From Alkaliphilus sp. NP8 (lineage in GTDB: Bacteria > Bacillota > Clostridia > Peptostreptococcales > Natronincolaceae): a stretch of 64,000 nucleotides of DNA. Made by a program: the position numbers and the translations under genes. Below are positions 9,638 to 16,952 of this stretch, one piece after another; position 1 is the first letter of the stretch; the number at the start of each line of letters is the position of its first letter. The stretch is from positions 199,712-263,711 of the forward strand of contig JADWMM010000001.1 of assembly GCA_015978205.1 (NCBI GenBank). The letters run 5' to 3'. The notes under the pieces were generated by a model that saw only the letters and a program-made list of their open reading frames with translations, was not told the origin of the DNA and did not search any database.

Positions 9638-10522
9638 TCAATTATTTTCAACTATTTCAACAAACTTTTCTGAAGCTGGAGATAGCGATACACTCTTTAA
9701 AAAACAAAAGCCTATACTTCTTTTAGGTATTTCTTCTTTTAGAGGCACTTCATATAATTGGTTGCTTTTTATATACTCCTGAGAAAATTCTTTAGTAACA
9801 CAGGCTATCCCTAGATTTATTTTAGCAAACTCTAACAATAATTCATGAGATCCTAGCTCAATTTCAGGCATAATTCTTATACCCTTTGACATCATATATT
9901 TTTCCACATATTGTCTAGAGTTTGATTTCCTCTCTAGGAATATTAGAGGTAATTTGGCTAATTCGTTGAAGCCTAATGGTTGAGAAATTTTGTTTCTATA
10001 CTTTTCACCACAAACAAAAACATCTTGTACTTTTAAACATTCCCTTATTTCTATAGAAGAGTCATGAATCGGCAAATTACAAATTGCTATATCAATTTCA
10101 CCAGATTTTAGCATATTACAAAGTTCTATAGTTGTACGATTTATGATTTTTAGCTGGATATTTGAATAATTGTTATGAAATATCTCAAGGTATGGTAATA
10201 AGAAGTATCTAGAAATTGTGTCTCCTACACCTATTTTTAGTTCGCCTGCCATCATTCCTTTAGCTTCTAGTAACTTCTTTTCACCTGTATTGATTAGATT
10301 TATAGCTGAACTTGCATACTCAAACAATAGATGTCCTTCATTAGTAAGGGATACTCCCTTAGACATTCTAGTAAAAAGTCGAATTTCAAGCTCTCTTTCG
10401 AGTTGCATAATAGATTGACTTACAGCTGGCTGAGTCATAAATAGCTTTCTTGCTGCTTTTGAAAAGCTTTGACATCTTGCCACCTCACAAAAAACTTTAT
10501 ATAAATCTAGTTTCGTTGTCAT
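9638..10522 (-). CDS. LysR-family transcriptional regulator
   Basis: Regulator of 294 aa with an N-terminal winged HTH (FCEVARCQSFSKAARKLFMTQPAVSQSIMQLERELEIRLFTR) and a C-terminal periplasmic-binding-like effector domain (~90-290). It is transcribed divergently from the CofE-like gene with a 122-bp shared control region, the classic arrangement in which a LysR protein controls its neighbour. The co-inducer is unknown. Confidence 0.93.
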   Translation of the reverse strand: MTTKLDLYKVFCEVARCQSFSKAARKLFMTQPAVSQSIMQLERELEIRLFTRMSKGVSLTNEGHLLFEYASSAINLINTGEKKLLEAKGMMAGELKIGVGDTISRYFLLPYLEIFHNNYSNIQLKIINRTTIELCNMLKSGEIDIAICNLPIHDSSIEIRECLKVQDVFVCGEKYRNKISQPLGFNELAKLPLIFLERKSNSRQYVEKYMMSKGIRIMPEIELGSHELLLEFAKINLGIACVTKEFSQEYIKSNQLYEVPLKEEIPKRSIGFCFLKSVSLSPASEKFVEIVENN

Positions 10523-10644
10523 ATAAGCACTCCTTATACCTATTATTTGATATATTTATTTTACTTATACCATATAAATGATGTATATTACAAGTATAGA
10601 AGATAAATTCTATATAAAAGTGATTAATTAAGGAGCGATTCTAA

Positions 10645-11835
10645 ATGGAAAGAATAGTAGGTACTGTTTCAAGGGGTCTTCGTACTCCTATTATTAACCA
10701 AGGCGATTCTATACCTGAAATTGTTGTAAATACTGTATTAAAAGCTTCTGAATCAGAAGGATTCAATATTAATGATAAAGATATTGTGTCAATAACTGAG
10801 TCTGTAGTTGCCCGTGCTCAAGGAAACTATGCAAGTATTGATGCTATTGCAAAGGATGTAGCTTCAAAGTTTGGAGAAGATACAATAGGTGTAACTTTTC
10901 CTATTTTAAGTCGTAACCGTTTTGCTATTTGTCTTCGTGGTATTGCAAAGGGTGCTAAGAAGATTGTTTTAATGCTTAGCTATCCATCAGACGAGGTAGG
11001 TAATCACTTAGTAGATCTAGATATGCTAGATGAAAAGGGAGTTAATCCTTGGACTGATGTGCTTACAGAGGAGCAATTTAGAAATCACTTTGGATATATG
11101 CAGCATACCTTTACTGGTGTAGATTATATAGACTATTATAAATCATTAATTCAAGAGTATGGTGTTGAGTGTGAGATTATTTTTTCCAACAATCCTAAAA
11201 CAATATTAGATTATACAAAAAATGTTCTTACTTGTGATATTCATACAAGAGCTAGAACTAAAAGAATATTAAAAGAAAATGGTGCAAATAATGTTTATAG
11301 TCTTGATGATATATTATCAGCTTCAATAGATGGTAGTGGCTACAATGAAGCCTATGGTCTTTTAGGATCAAATAAATCTACAGAGGAAAGCGTTAAGCTT
11401 TTCCCACGAGATTGTCAACCTGTTGTTGATGAAATTCAAGCTAAACTTAAAGAAGCTACAGGCAAAACTGTTGAAGTTATGATTTATGGAGATGGTGCAT
11501 TTAAAGATCCTGTAGGAAAAATTTGGGAGCTAGCTGATCCTGTTGTATCTCCAGCCTATACTGCAGGACTTGAAGGTACACCTAATGAGGTGAAAATTAA
11601 ATACCTTGCAGATAATGACTTTGCTCACCTAAAGGGTGATGAGCTTAATGAAGCTATCTCTGAATATATTAGAAATAAAAAATCTGATCTTACTGGTGCT
11701 ATGGCAGCTCAAGGTACTACTCCAAGAAGACTTACTGATCTTATAGGATCTCTTTGTGACCTGACTTCAGGAAGTGGAGATAAAGGTACTCCAGTAGTTT
11801 ATATCCAAGGATATTTTGATAACTATACAAAATAA
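10645..11835 (+). CDS. CofE-like (coenzyme F420-0:L-glutamate ligase family) protein
   Basis: Cytoplasmic protein of 396 aa resembling the CofE/FbiB-type amide ligase family, which adds L-glutamate to F420-0 with GTP in methanogens and actinomycetes. The N-terminus (GLRTPIINQGDSIPEIVVNTVLKA...DKDIVSITESVVARAQGNY) and the region YGDGAFKDPVGKIWELADPVVSPAYTAGLEG are family-like. It is longer than archaeal CofE (~250 aa). Clostridia of this kind are not known to make F420, so the substrate may be another gamma-glutamylated cofactor. Good ribosome binding site (aaggagcg). Likely controlled by the divergent LysR gene. Confidence 0.8.
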   Translation: MERIVGTVSRGLRTPIINQGDSIPEIVVNTVLKASESEGFNINDKDIVSITESVVARAQGNYASIDAIAKDVASKFGEDTIGVTFPILSRNRFAICLRGIAKGAKKIVLMLSYPSDEVGNHLVDLDMLDEKGVNPWTDVLTEEQFRNHFGYMQHTFTGVDYIDYYKSLIQEYGVECEIIFSNNPKTILDYTKNVLTCDIHTRARTKRILKENGANNVYSLDDILSASIDGSGYNEAYGLLGSNKSTEESVKLFPRDCQPVVDEIQAKLKEATGKTVEVMIYGDGAFKDPVGKIWELADPVVSPAYTAGLEGTPNEVKIKYLADNDFAHLKGDELNEAISEYIRNKKSDLTGAMAAQGTTPRRLTDLIGSLCDLTSGSGDKGTPVVYIQGYFDNYTK

Positions 11836-11875
11836 TATCTTTATAGTAAATGTAATATATGAAATTATTTTTCAA

Positions 11876-11930
11876 AAATCGTGGTTACTTATGGTAGGGT
11901 TCGCCGTATCGCTGTAACCACGGTTTTTAT
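11876..11930 (+). terminator. terminator-like hairpin enclosing an rlmH-end repeat
   Basis: Stem aatcgtggttac / gtaaccacggtt followed by TTTT, 40 bp after the CofE-like stop. Its loop contains the 21-bp sequence that copies the end of rlmH. It can end the CofE-like transcript, and it is also the distal boundary proposed for the SCC-like island. Confidence 0.6.
11885..11905 (-). repeat. distal att-like copy of the rlmH end (site 1)
   Basis: Minus strand ggcgaaccctaccataagtaa matches the rlmH terminus at 17 of 21 positions. It would still encode GEPYHK-stop, so every difference is synonymous. It is preceded by cgatac, resembling site 2 (cgttac). Proposed far boundary of the island. Confidence 0.6.
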
Positions 11931-11955
11931 TTGGCTACGTATATTAAAAAAATAT

Positions 11956-12450
11956 CTACGATAAATCATCACCTATTGATTTGCCATAATTTACTATAGC
12001 GGACATTTCTTGATTAGTTATATTAAAGCTCGTATTTTCAGCAATTATTTCTACTATTTGCAATATATATGTGAATGAACTATCGAAGCTATCATCTAAA
12101 CAATCACAAAAGTTTAGCACTAATGGTTCAATAGTTTTCAATTCCTGTACTGTGGTAGGTATAACTTCAGATGCTTTATAATTCCAATATTGTAATACTC
12201 TTTTACGCTCTGTATGATTAGACTTTCGAATTAATCTGTACACTATGCTAAGCTTTGGATTAAAACCTCCAATCTCAAACTCTAAATTTTGAGAGTAGTT
12301 AATAAGAACATGAGGACTTTCTATATTTCTTGTATCTACCTTTACTAACGATAAATTTATAGGCTTCTTATTTGGGGTTAAATCATTTGGAAAATTATCC
12401 TTGCATATTTTTCCACAATTTAAAAAAGGCATACCTAAACAAACGTGCAT
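11956..12450 (-). CDS. DUF4489-like protein, one domain
   Basis: Protein of 164 aa forming one copy of a ~155-aa domain found twice in the next gene. Shared landmarks are an N-terminal CGK(I/V) motif, V(D/N)T followed by a hydrophobic strand HVLINYSQNLEFE, a PKLSIVYRLIRK strand, and the cysteine motif FCDCL before a strand (SFTYILQIVEI). The pattern matches DUF4489 proteins of clostridia, which are small, beta-rich and of unknown role. No signal peptide or membrane helix is visible. The upstream two-domain gene ends 15 bp away, so the pair is an operon that probably arose by duplication. Confidence 0.7.
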   Translation of the reverse strand: MHVCLGMPFLNCGKICKDNFPNDLTPNKKPINLSLVKVDTRNIESPHVLINYSQNLEFEIGGFNPKLSIVYRLIRKSNHTERKRVLQYWNYKASEVIPTTVQELKTIEPLVLNFCDCLDDSFDSSFTYILQIVEIIAENTSFNITNQEMSAIVNYGKSIGDDLS

Positions 12451-12465
12451 GAATTCCCCTCCTTT

Positions 12466-13419
12466 CTAACATAATCCTTGTTGCTCTTTTCCAAGATAAA
12501 CTTGAGCACTCATACTCTTTTGGCTAATGTTATAAAAAGATTCTTTTGACAACTCTGCCCCAACTAATTGGATTGTATAAGTATAAGATAAATTAAATTT
12601 AGAATTTAAACATTCACAGTAGTTATATACAAGTGGTTCTTTAATATTAGTATCATTTACAAATACTCTTCTAAAAGGCCATTCTTTAAGCACCGTTGTA
12701 GTACAATCACTACAAGTTTTCACTAACCTGAAAGTTAAATTGTTGAACCTACCTTCTTTTAAAACTGAAGTAATAAAACTTGAGAAATTAATTAAAACAC
12801 ATGTATCATTATTACTTTCTGTATTAATTGTTAATTGAGTTAATATAATAGGCTCATCTTTTTTTGTAAGATGAAGAGGTAAAACAGGGTTAAATACTTT
12901 TCCACATTTTATATAGGGCAAATAACTTTTACTACATCCATGTAATCCTCTTATAACTGTAGCTGTAATGCTTTTATTACTTAAACCATAGCTTTCAACA
13001 TTATTCGTTTCAATTTGAATAATTTCCAATCTATAGATTATTCTGTTACTACTATTTTCATTTAAGCAATCACAATAACTAAGAACAGTTGGTTGATTGG
13101 TTTGCAAATTAGAAATTTCTAGCATCTCTAAAGATTCAAGTCCAAATTCCCACTCTTGAAGAATTTGTGCATACTCTGAACTTACATCTTTTCTAACTAG
13201 ACGATAAGTAATGTTTAACTTTGGATTCAAACCTAATAAAGTAAAGTTTATAAACTCAGAAAATTTAACCAATACAAATGGCCTTGATATATGTTTTGTA
13301 TTCACATTGACCTCTGCTAGTACAATTGGTGGTTCACTTTTATCTAAATTGTTGGGCAACTCAGTTTGGTATACCTCGCCACACTTGATATATGATGGTA
13401 AACAGCTTTTTATACTCAT
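12466..13419 (-). CDS. DUF4489-like protein, two tandem domains
   Basis: Protein of 317 aa made of two copies of the same domain (about residues 1-155 and 165-317). Each begins YIKCG(E/K)V and contains VLxxFSxFI, a YRLVRK- or FRLVKT-type strand, a W-E/P-F segment (QEWEFG, KEWPFRR), a YC-D/E-CLN motif, and a final KS(I/M)(T/S)A strand. DUF4489 members carry the same order of features. The function of the family is not known; the paired cysteines suggest metal or disulfide chemistry, possibly in a coat or surface layer, but this is speculation. Good ribosome binding site (aaggaggt). Confidence 0.7.
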   Translation of the reverse strand: MSIKSCLPSYIKCGEVYQTELPNNLDKSEPPIVLAEVNVNTKHISRPFVLVKFSEFINFTLLGLNPKLNITYRLVRKDVSSEYAQILQEWEFGLESLEMLEISNLQTNQPTVLSYCDCLNENSSNRIIYRLEIIQIETNNVESYGLSNKSITATVIRGLHGCSKSYLPYIKCGKVFNPVLPLHLTKKDEPIILTQLTINTESNNDTCVLINFSSFITSVLKEGRFNNLTFRLVKTCSDCTTTVLKEWPFRRVFVNDTNIKEPLVYNYCECLNSKFNLSYTYTIQLVGAELSKESFYNISQKSMSAQVYLGKEQQGLC

Positions 13420-13550
13420 TTTTACCTCCTTAACATTTTATATTTATAATTATTCTAGTTGAGATAGCAACCAGTACTTATTGCATATTATGCAGTCATA
13501 GTAATGACTGTTACCTGTTAAATAATATCTATATCTATTCTAAAAAACTG

Positions 13551-13585
13551 AAAAAAGAGTCCATTTTATTTATTGGACTCTCTTA
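13551..13585 (-). terminator. intrinsic terminator
   Basis: Minus-strand agagagtcca...tggactct followed by TTTTTT. It lies downstream of the MerR pseudogene region. Between 13420 and 13768 I see only this hairpin and a 43-codon start-less open frame (13588-13719, minus; RRYTFIEDEGNPYNLERN) that may be a decayed gene end. Confidence 0.7.
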
Positions 13586-13768
13586 TATTAATCATGTTTT
13601 GACAATATAATTCCTGATATCTTATCAAGAATTCCATTAACTTTTAAGAAAGAAAAGTTTCTCTCTAAATTATAAGGATTTCCTTCATCCTCAATGAAAG
13701 TATATCTCCTTCTGTTATGTTATGCATATACTTATATACTATTAGATTAGTTTTAAAACATAATTTTT

Positions 13769-14026
13769 TTATTTCCATTTAAAAAATCTAATAAAAATAA
13801 CCGAGCAAACCAAAGCTAGCACAACTATTATGATAATTGCACATTTCAGAGAACGAACAATTTTTAACTTTTGAATATCTTCGTCAGTATAAATACGATA
13901 TCCATTGTATTTTCATATAGGCTTAGATATAAGTTCTAATTCCTCGTACATACGTACAGTGTTTGGGTGAATTCCGATAATCCTTGCAACTTCACTTGTC
14001 TTATATGTCTTTTCTATTATATTCAC
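13769..14026 (-). pseudogene. MerR-family regulator pseudogene (in-frame TGA)
   Basis: Not in the ORF track. From a GTG at 14026 the frame reads a clear MerR helix-turn-helix (TYKTSEVARIIGIHPNTVRMYEELELISKPI), then TGA at 13913-13915, then continues in the same frame with KYNGYRIYTDEDIQKLKIVRSLK, the standard MerR wing, followed by a hydrophobic helix and a stop. The TGA falls where MerR proteins normally carry Arg or a similar residue, so a nonsense mutation is likelier than selenocysteine. The start is also poor, since the SD-like AAAGAGG runs into the GTG. The TPR gene 84 bp upstream on the same strand is intact. Confidence 0.75.
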
Positions 14027-14109
14027 CTCTTTCTATAGTAATAAAAATCTTTTCTTTAAAATTAAGATTAGTTCATTATATGTCACCAAATCTATTTCTT
14101 CAATATATA

Positions 14110-14877
14110 TTAAATCAGTTCCTTAACTTTCTCGTGAATAAATGTATTCTTTCCTAAAGCATCAGCTTCTTTAAGCATATTAACACCTAAATCAGTATTT
14201 CCTTCCATAAGATTTATTTGTCCAAGGTGAAAATAAGCCGAAGCACGGATATTATTAGGAATGTTTTCTTTAACTAATTCATCTAATACCTTTTTACTTT
14301 CTGATATTTTCCCTTGATGGAAGTCTAACAATGCCTTTGTACTTTTAATAGCAATATTTAATGACTCATATTTATAACTTGGCACAAGTATTTCAGAATA
14401 TGTTTCCATAATATTTATGCTATCATCTATTCTATCAACAGCCAGATAAGCCAACACAAAATTGTTATAATAACTAGCTTTAAAATTCTTATTTAATTCG
14501 CTTGGGTCAATGGAATCTAAAAGGTTTATCATATAATGAAACTTACCTTTATAGTAAAGACCTGCAGATTTGTTCACTAGTAATAATTTTTTTTGTTTTT
14601 TATTCGTTGTTTTATCAATCTCTATTTGTATTTCTTTTAAGAATAAATCAGGGTCAACTTTATCATTTAATATAGAGACTATATGCTTTTGTCTTAAATA
14701 AGATTTTAAAATTAAGAACACAAAAATTATTATATATACAAATGCAAACATAATAATTATAGTCGGATAAGTAAAACTAATTTCTATCCCATTAAGTTCT
14801 AATATAATCAATAAAGTCCCTAGAAGTATACCAAGTAAAAATGTCATTAATATATTTTTAAGTATCCTTTTTTTCAA
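14110..14877 (-). CDS. membrane-anchored TPR-like protein
   Basis: Protein of 255 aa with two N-terminal membrane helices (about residues 7-27 and 36-58) and a cytoplasmic helical-repeat region. The segment YYNNFVLAYLAVDRIDDSINIMETY and the later IRASAYFHLGQINLMEGNTDLGVNMLKEADALG look like TPR helices. Function unknown; TPRs imply protein binding. It lies inside the proposed SCC-like island and precedes the MerR pseudogene on the same strand. Ribosome binding site aggaggta. Confidence 0.75.
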   Translation of the reverse strand: MKKRILKNILMTFLLGILLGTLLIILELNGIEISFTYPTIIIMFAFVYIIIFVFLILKSYLRQKHIVSILNDKVDPDLFLKEIQIEIDKTTNKKQKKLLLVNKSAGLYYKGKFHYMINLLDSIDPSELNKNFKASYYNNFVLAYLAVDRIDDSINIMETYSEILVPSYKYESLNIAIKSTKALLDFHQGKISESKKVLDELVKENIPNNIRASAYFHLGQINLMEGNTDLGVNMLKEADALGKNTFIHEKVKELI

Positions 14878-14999
14878 TGTATATACCTCCTTTAATTATA
14901 TTAATTATGCCCATGTTATTTTTACATGTCTATTATAAAATTCTATACTCTAAGTGCTATATCAATCCAGAAAGCGACTGTTTTGTTTCACAATAATTT

Positions 15000-15407
15000 T
15001 TACTCATTGTCAGAAATAAAAATATCAGTTAATTCAATAATAAAGTAGGGTGGTATCATTCCTGTATTAGAATATGATTCATTTGCAATATTCCAGTTAC
15101 GCAAAATTACTGAAACACCTTGAATTGTATCTTCGATTTTATCATATGGTAACATACCCTTCACAGAGTAATATACCGAATAATTACGTTTTAGGTTTAC
15201 AGAACTAATACCATTATCCATAATTTCCAATGGATAATGAATATTAATTCCCAAATCTGAGAGAAATGTATCGATCATTGGATAATTCTTTGAAAACTTG
15301 TTTCTGAATAAAATACATTCTCTGCACCGACACTGGTCATTATATTTATCACGATAAAAACTTGTTGCTTCTTTGTCAAAATCAATATCAGATATAACAA
15401 TACTCAT
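15000..15407 (-). CDS. uncharacterised small protein with CxCxxC motif
   Basis: Cytoplasmic protein of 135 aa that I do not recognise with confidence. It has a compact cysteine cluster QCRCRECILF near residue 30, followed by PMIDTFLSDLGINIHYPLEI. That combination (CxCxxC, then a 'FL..lGi....P.E' segment) occurs in small orphan proteins of accessory regions, some of them possible toxin-immunity proteins. There is no signal peptide. The start is set at the second Met, 7 nt after GGAG. It is monocistronic and close to the inner att-like repeat, so probably cargo of the distal element. Confidence 0.6.
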   Translation of the reverse strand: MSIVISDIDFDKEATSFYRDKYNDQCRCRECILFRNKFSKNYPMIDTFLSDLGINIHYPLEIMDNGISSVNLKRNYSVYYSVKGMLPYDKIEDTIQGVSVILRNWNIANESYSNTGMIPPYFIIELTDIFISDNE

Positions 15408-15649
15408 TGTCACTCTCCTATTTTATAAATAATCTGTACCGCAAATTCTAATTTATCTACTTATAGACTATCTATTTTATCATAATCTCCTGTATACATT
15501 CTATCCTTATGTTCAATATTCCACTTAAATTAAGCCCTATTTTCTCCATATGGTCCGGTCTACGGCTCTTTACTGTAATCTGCTTTACCTCACACTACTA
15601 TTAACCACTTTTATTTATTACACTCATTAAATCTAAAAAAGGATCAAAT

Positions 15650-15670
15650 TTACTTGTGATACGGTTCACC
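15650..15670 (-). repeat. internal att-like copy of the rlmH end (site 2)
   Basis: Minus strand ggtgaaccgtatcacaagtaa matches the rlmH terminus at 19 of 21 positions and would also encode GEPYHK-stop. It closely resembles the staphylococcal SCC direct-repeat form GAAGC-TATCA-AA-T-A. It lies in the 289-bp gap between the CxCxxC protein and the HEPN-zinc gene, which otherwise holds no gene I can support. Confidence 0.7.
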
Positions 15671-15702
15671 GTAACGGGTATGATGGCGGTTTTTTAATAG
15701 CT

Positions 15703-16869
15703 TTATTCATTAAAATAATTGTCTATCTTTAAACCAAGTTCTTCTGCATTCCCTAGTCTTTGATTAATAGCAAACCCGCAACAACAACATTCAACCTTTT
15801 CTGTCCATTCATAATAGTCACATTCATTATCCATATCACTTGCAGTCAAATAATCTCTATATTCTATCAAAGTTTCTAAACCACATACTGGACAAATATA
15901 CTCTTGTGTATAATTATAATGATACCCTTCCTCTTCCTTCTTTATATTAGCTACTTGCAGTGCTATTCGATTTTTAATATCAAACTTCTTTTTATCAAAA
16001 TAAGCCCAACCTATATGAAGGTTCTTGCCTCTGTCATAATCCTTGCTTTCCCATTCAGATTTTTTTATACTGTTATAATATGCGGCTCTCCCCATTTCTT
16101 TTAAGTAAGCCACTTTTCTTATATGTTTATTATTAGTAAAATCACTACTACAATCATATAAATCTATAATTTCATTCAAAGGTTCGATTCCATTTGCTAT
16201 ATATTGATATTTCCATATTTTCTTAAATTTTTGATATTCTATATCATCTACTATCTTTTGTACCAAAGGTAAAACAAATTTTCCTATAAACATGTCTAAG
16301 TCATTATACTGTAAAATATATAGCCCTCTATGCCATATTTTATTTCTTAATTTATTTAATTTTCCTAATATCTTTATATTATCGCTATCTGCCAAAAAAT
16401 TGTATCTGTCATTTATAACTCCTTTCTTCTTTAATTGAGGAAAAGCTTTTAATACTTCACTAAATTCTATTGAAAACAATTTATTTTCTTCATCATTTTC
16501 TAAAGTTTCATTATTTATTAGTTTGTATAAAATATCATGTCTATCATGTACTCTTACAACGAGCAACTTACTTATTTTTTCTAAAATATCTTTCATTATT
16601 AATTCAAAAAAATGTTGGAAATGTACAATGCATTCAAAGTAGTTTTCATAATAATCCTTTGCATGTAATTTATTAGTTTTTTCCTCTAAATTTTCACCAT
16701 TCTCAATAAAATCTGCAATATAAATTTCATTTGACTTGTATGTACTAAAATAAGACTTTAAAGCCAATCTTAATGAAACAAAAGCCAAGTTTTCTAACTC
16801 ATAACTATCATTTGTTAATTTGAAACCATTATCCACTATTTGTTTTAGTTTTTCCTCTATACTTTTCAT
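15703..16869 (-). CDS. HEPN-domain protein with C-terminal zinc ribbon
   Basis: Protein of 388 aa. The helical N-terminal half ends in KLNKLRNKIWHRGLYIL (about residues 167-183), a textbook HEPN RNxxxH motif, the ribonuclease active-site signature of many defence HEPN proteins. The C-terminal ~70 residues contain CPVCG (about 325-330) and ECCCCGF (about 358-365), a probable zinc ribbon. It follows the SIR2-like gene by 83 bp on the same strand, suggesting a two-gene defence or toxin module: an NAD-binding sensor/effector plus an RNase-type partner. Pairing and function are inferred. Ribosome binding site gggggagaa. Confidence 0.75.
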   Translation of the reverse strand: MKSIEEKLKQIVDNGFKLTNDSYELENLAFVSLRLALKSYFSTYKSNEIYIADFIENGENLEEKTNKLHAKDYYENYFECIVHFQHFFELIMKDILEKISKLLVVRVHDRHDILYKLINNETLENDEENKLFSIEFSEVLKAFPQLKKKGVINDRYNFLADSDNIKILGKLNKLRNKIWHRGLYILQYNDLDMFIGKFVLPLVQKIVDDIEYQKFKKIWKYQYIANGIEPLNEIIDLYDCSSDFTNNKHIRKVAYLKEMGRAAYYNSIKKSEWESKDYDRGKNLHIGWAYFDKKKFDIKNRIALQVANIKKEEEGYHYNYTQEYICPVCGLETLIEYRDYLTASDMDNECDYYEWTEKVECCCCGFAINQRLGNAEELGLKIDNYFNE

Positions 16870-16952
16870 ATTTCTCCCCCAGTGCTATTAAAGGATTTCT
16901 TTTTAAATTTCTATATTATTCCATTTGCTTTTTCTATAAAAATAAATTCTTA

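Noticed and set aside
13588-13719. 43-codon open frame RRYTFIEDEGNPYNLERN... on the minus strand
   Set aside because: No start codon and no recognisable family; it may be the end of a decayed gene but is too short to annotate as a gene.
13913-13915. TGA in the MerR frame as selenocysteine
   Set aside because: The position is normally Arg or a similar residue in MerR proteins, not Cys, and I saw no suitable hairpin. A nonsense mutation is simpler.
15561-15649. Short coding remnants on either strand between the CxCxxC gene and the att-like repeat
   Set aside because: Frames of about 25-40 codons exist but have no ribosome binding site, and I could not tie them to any family.
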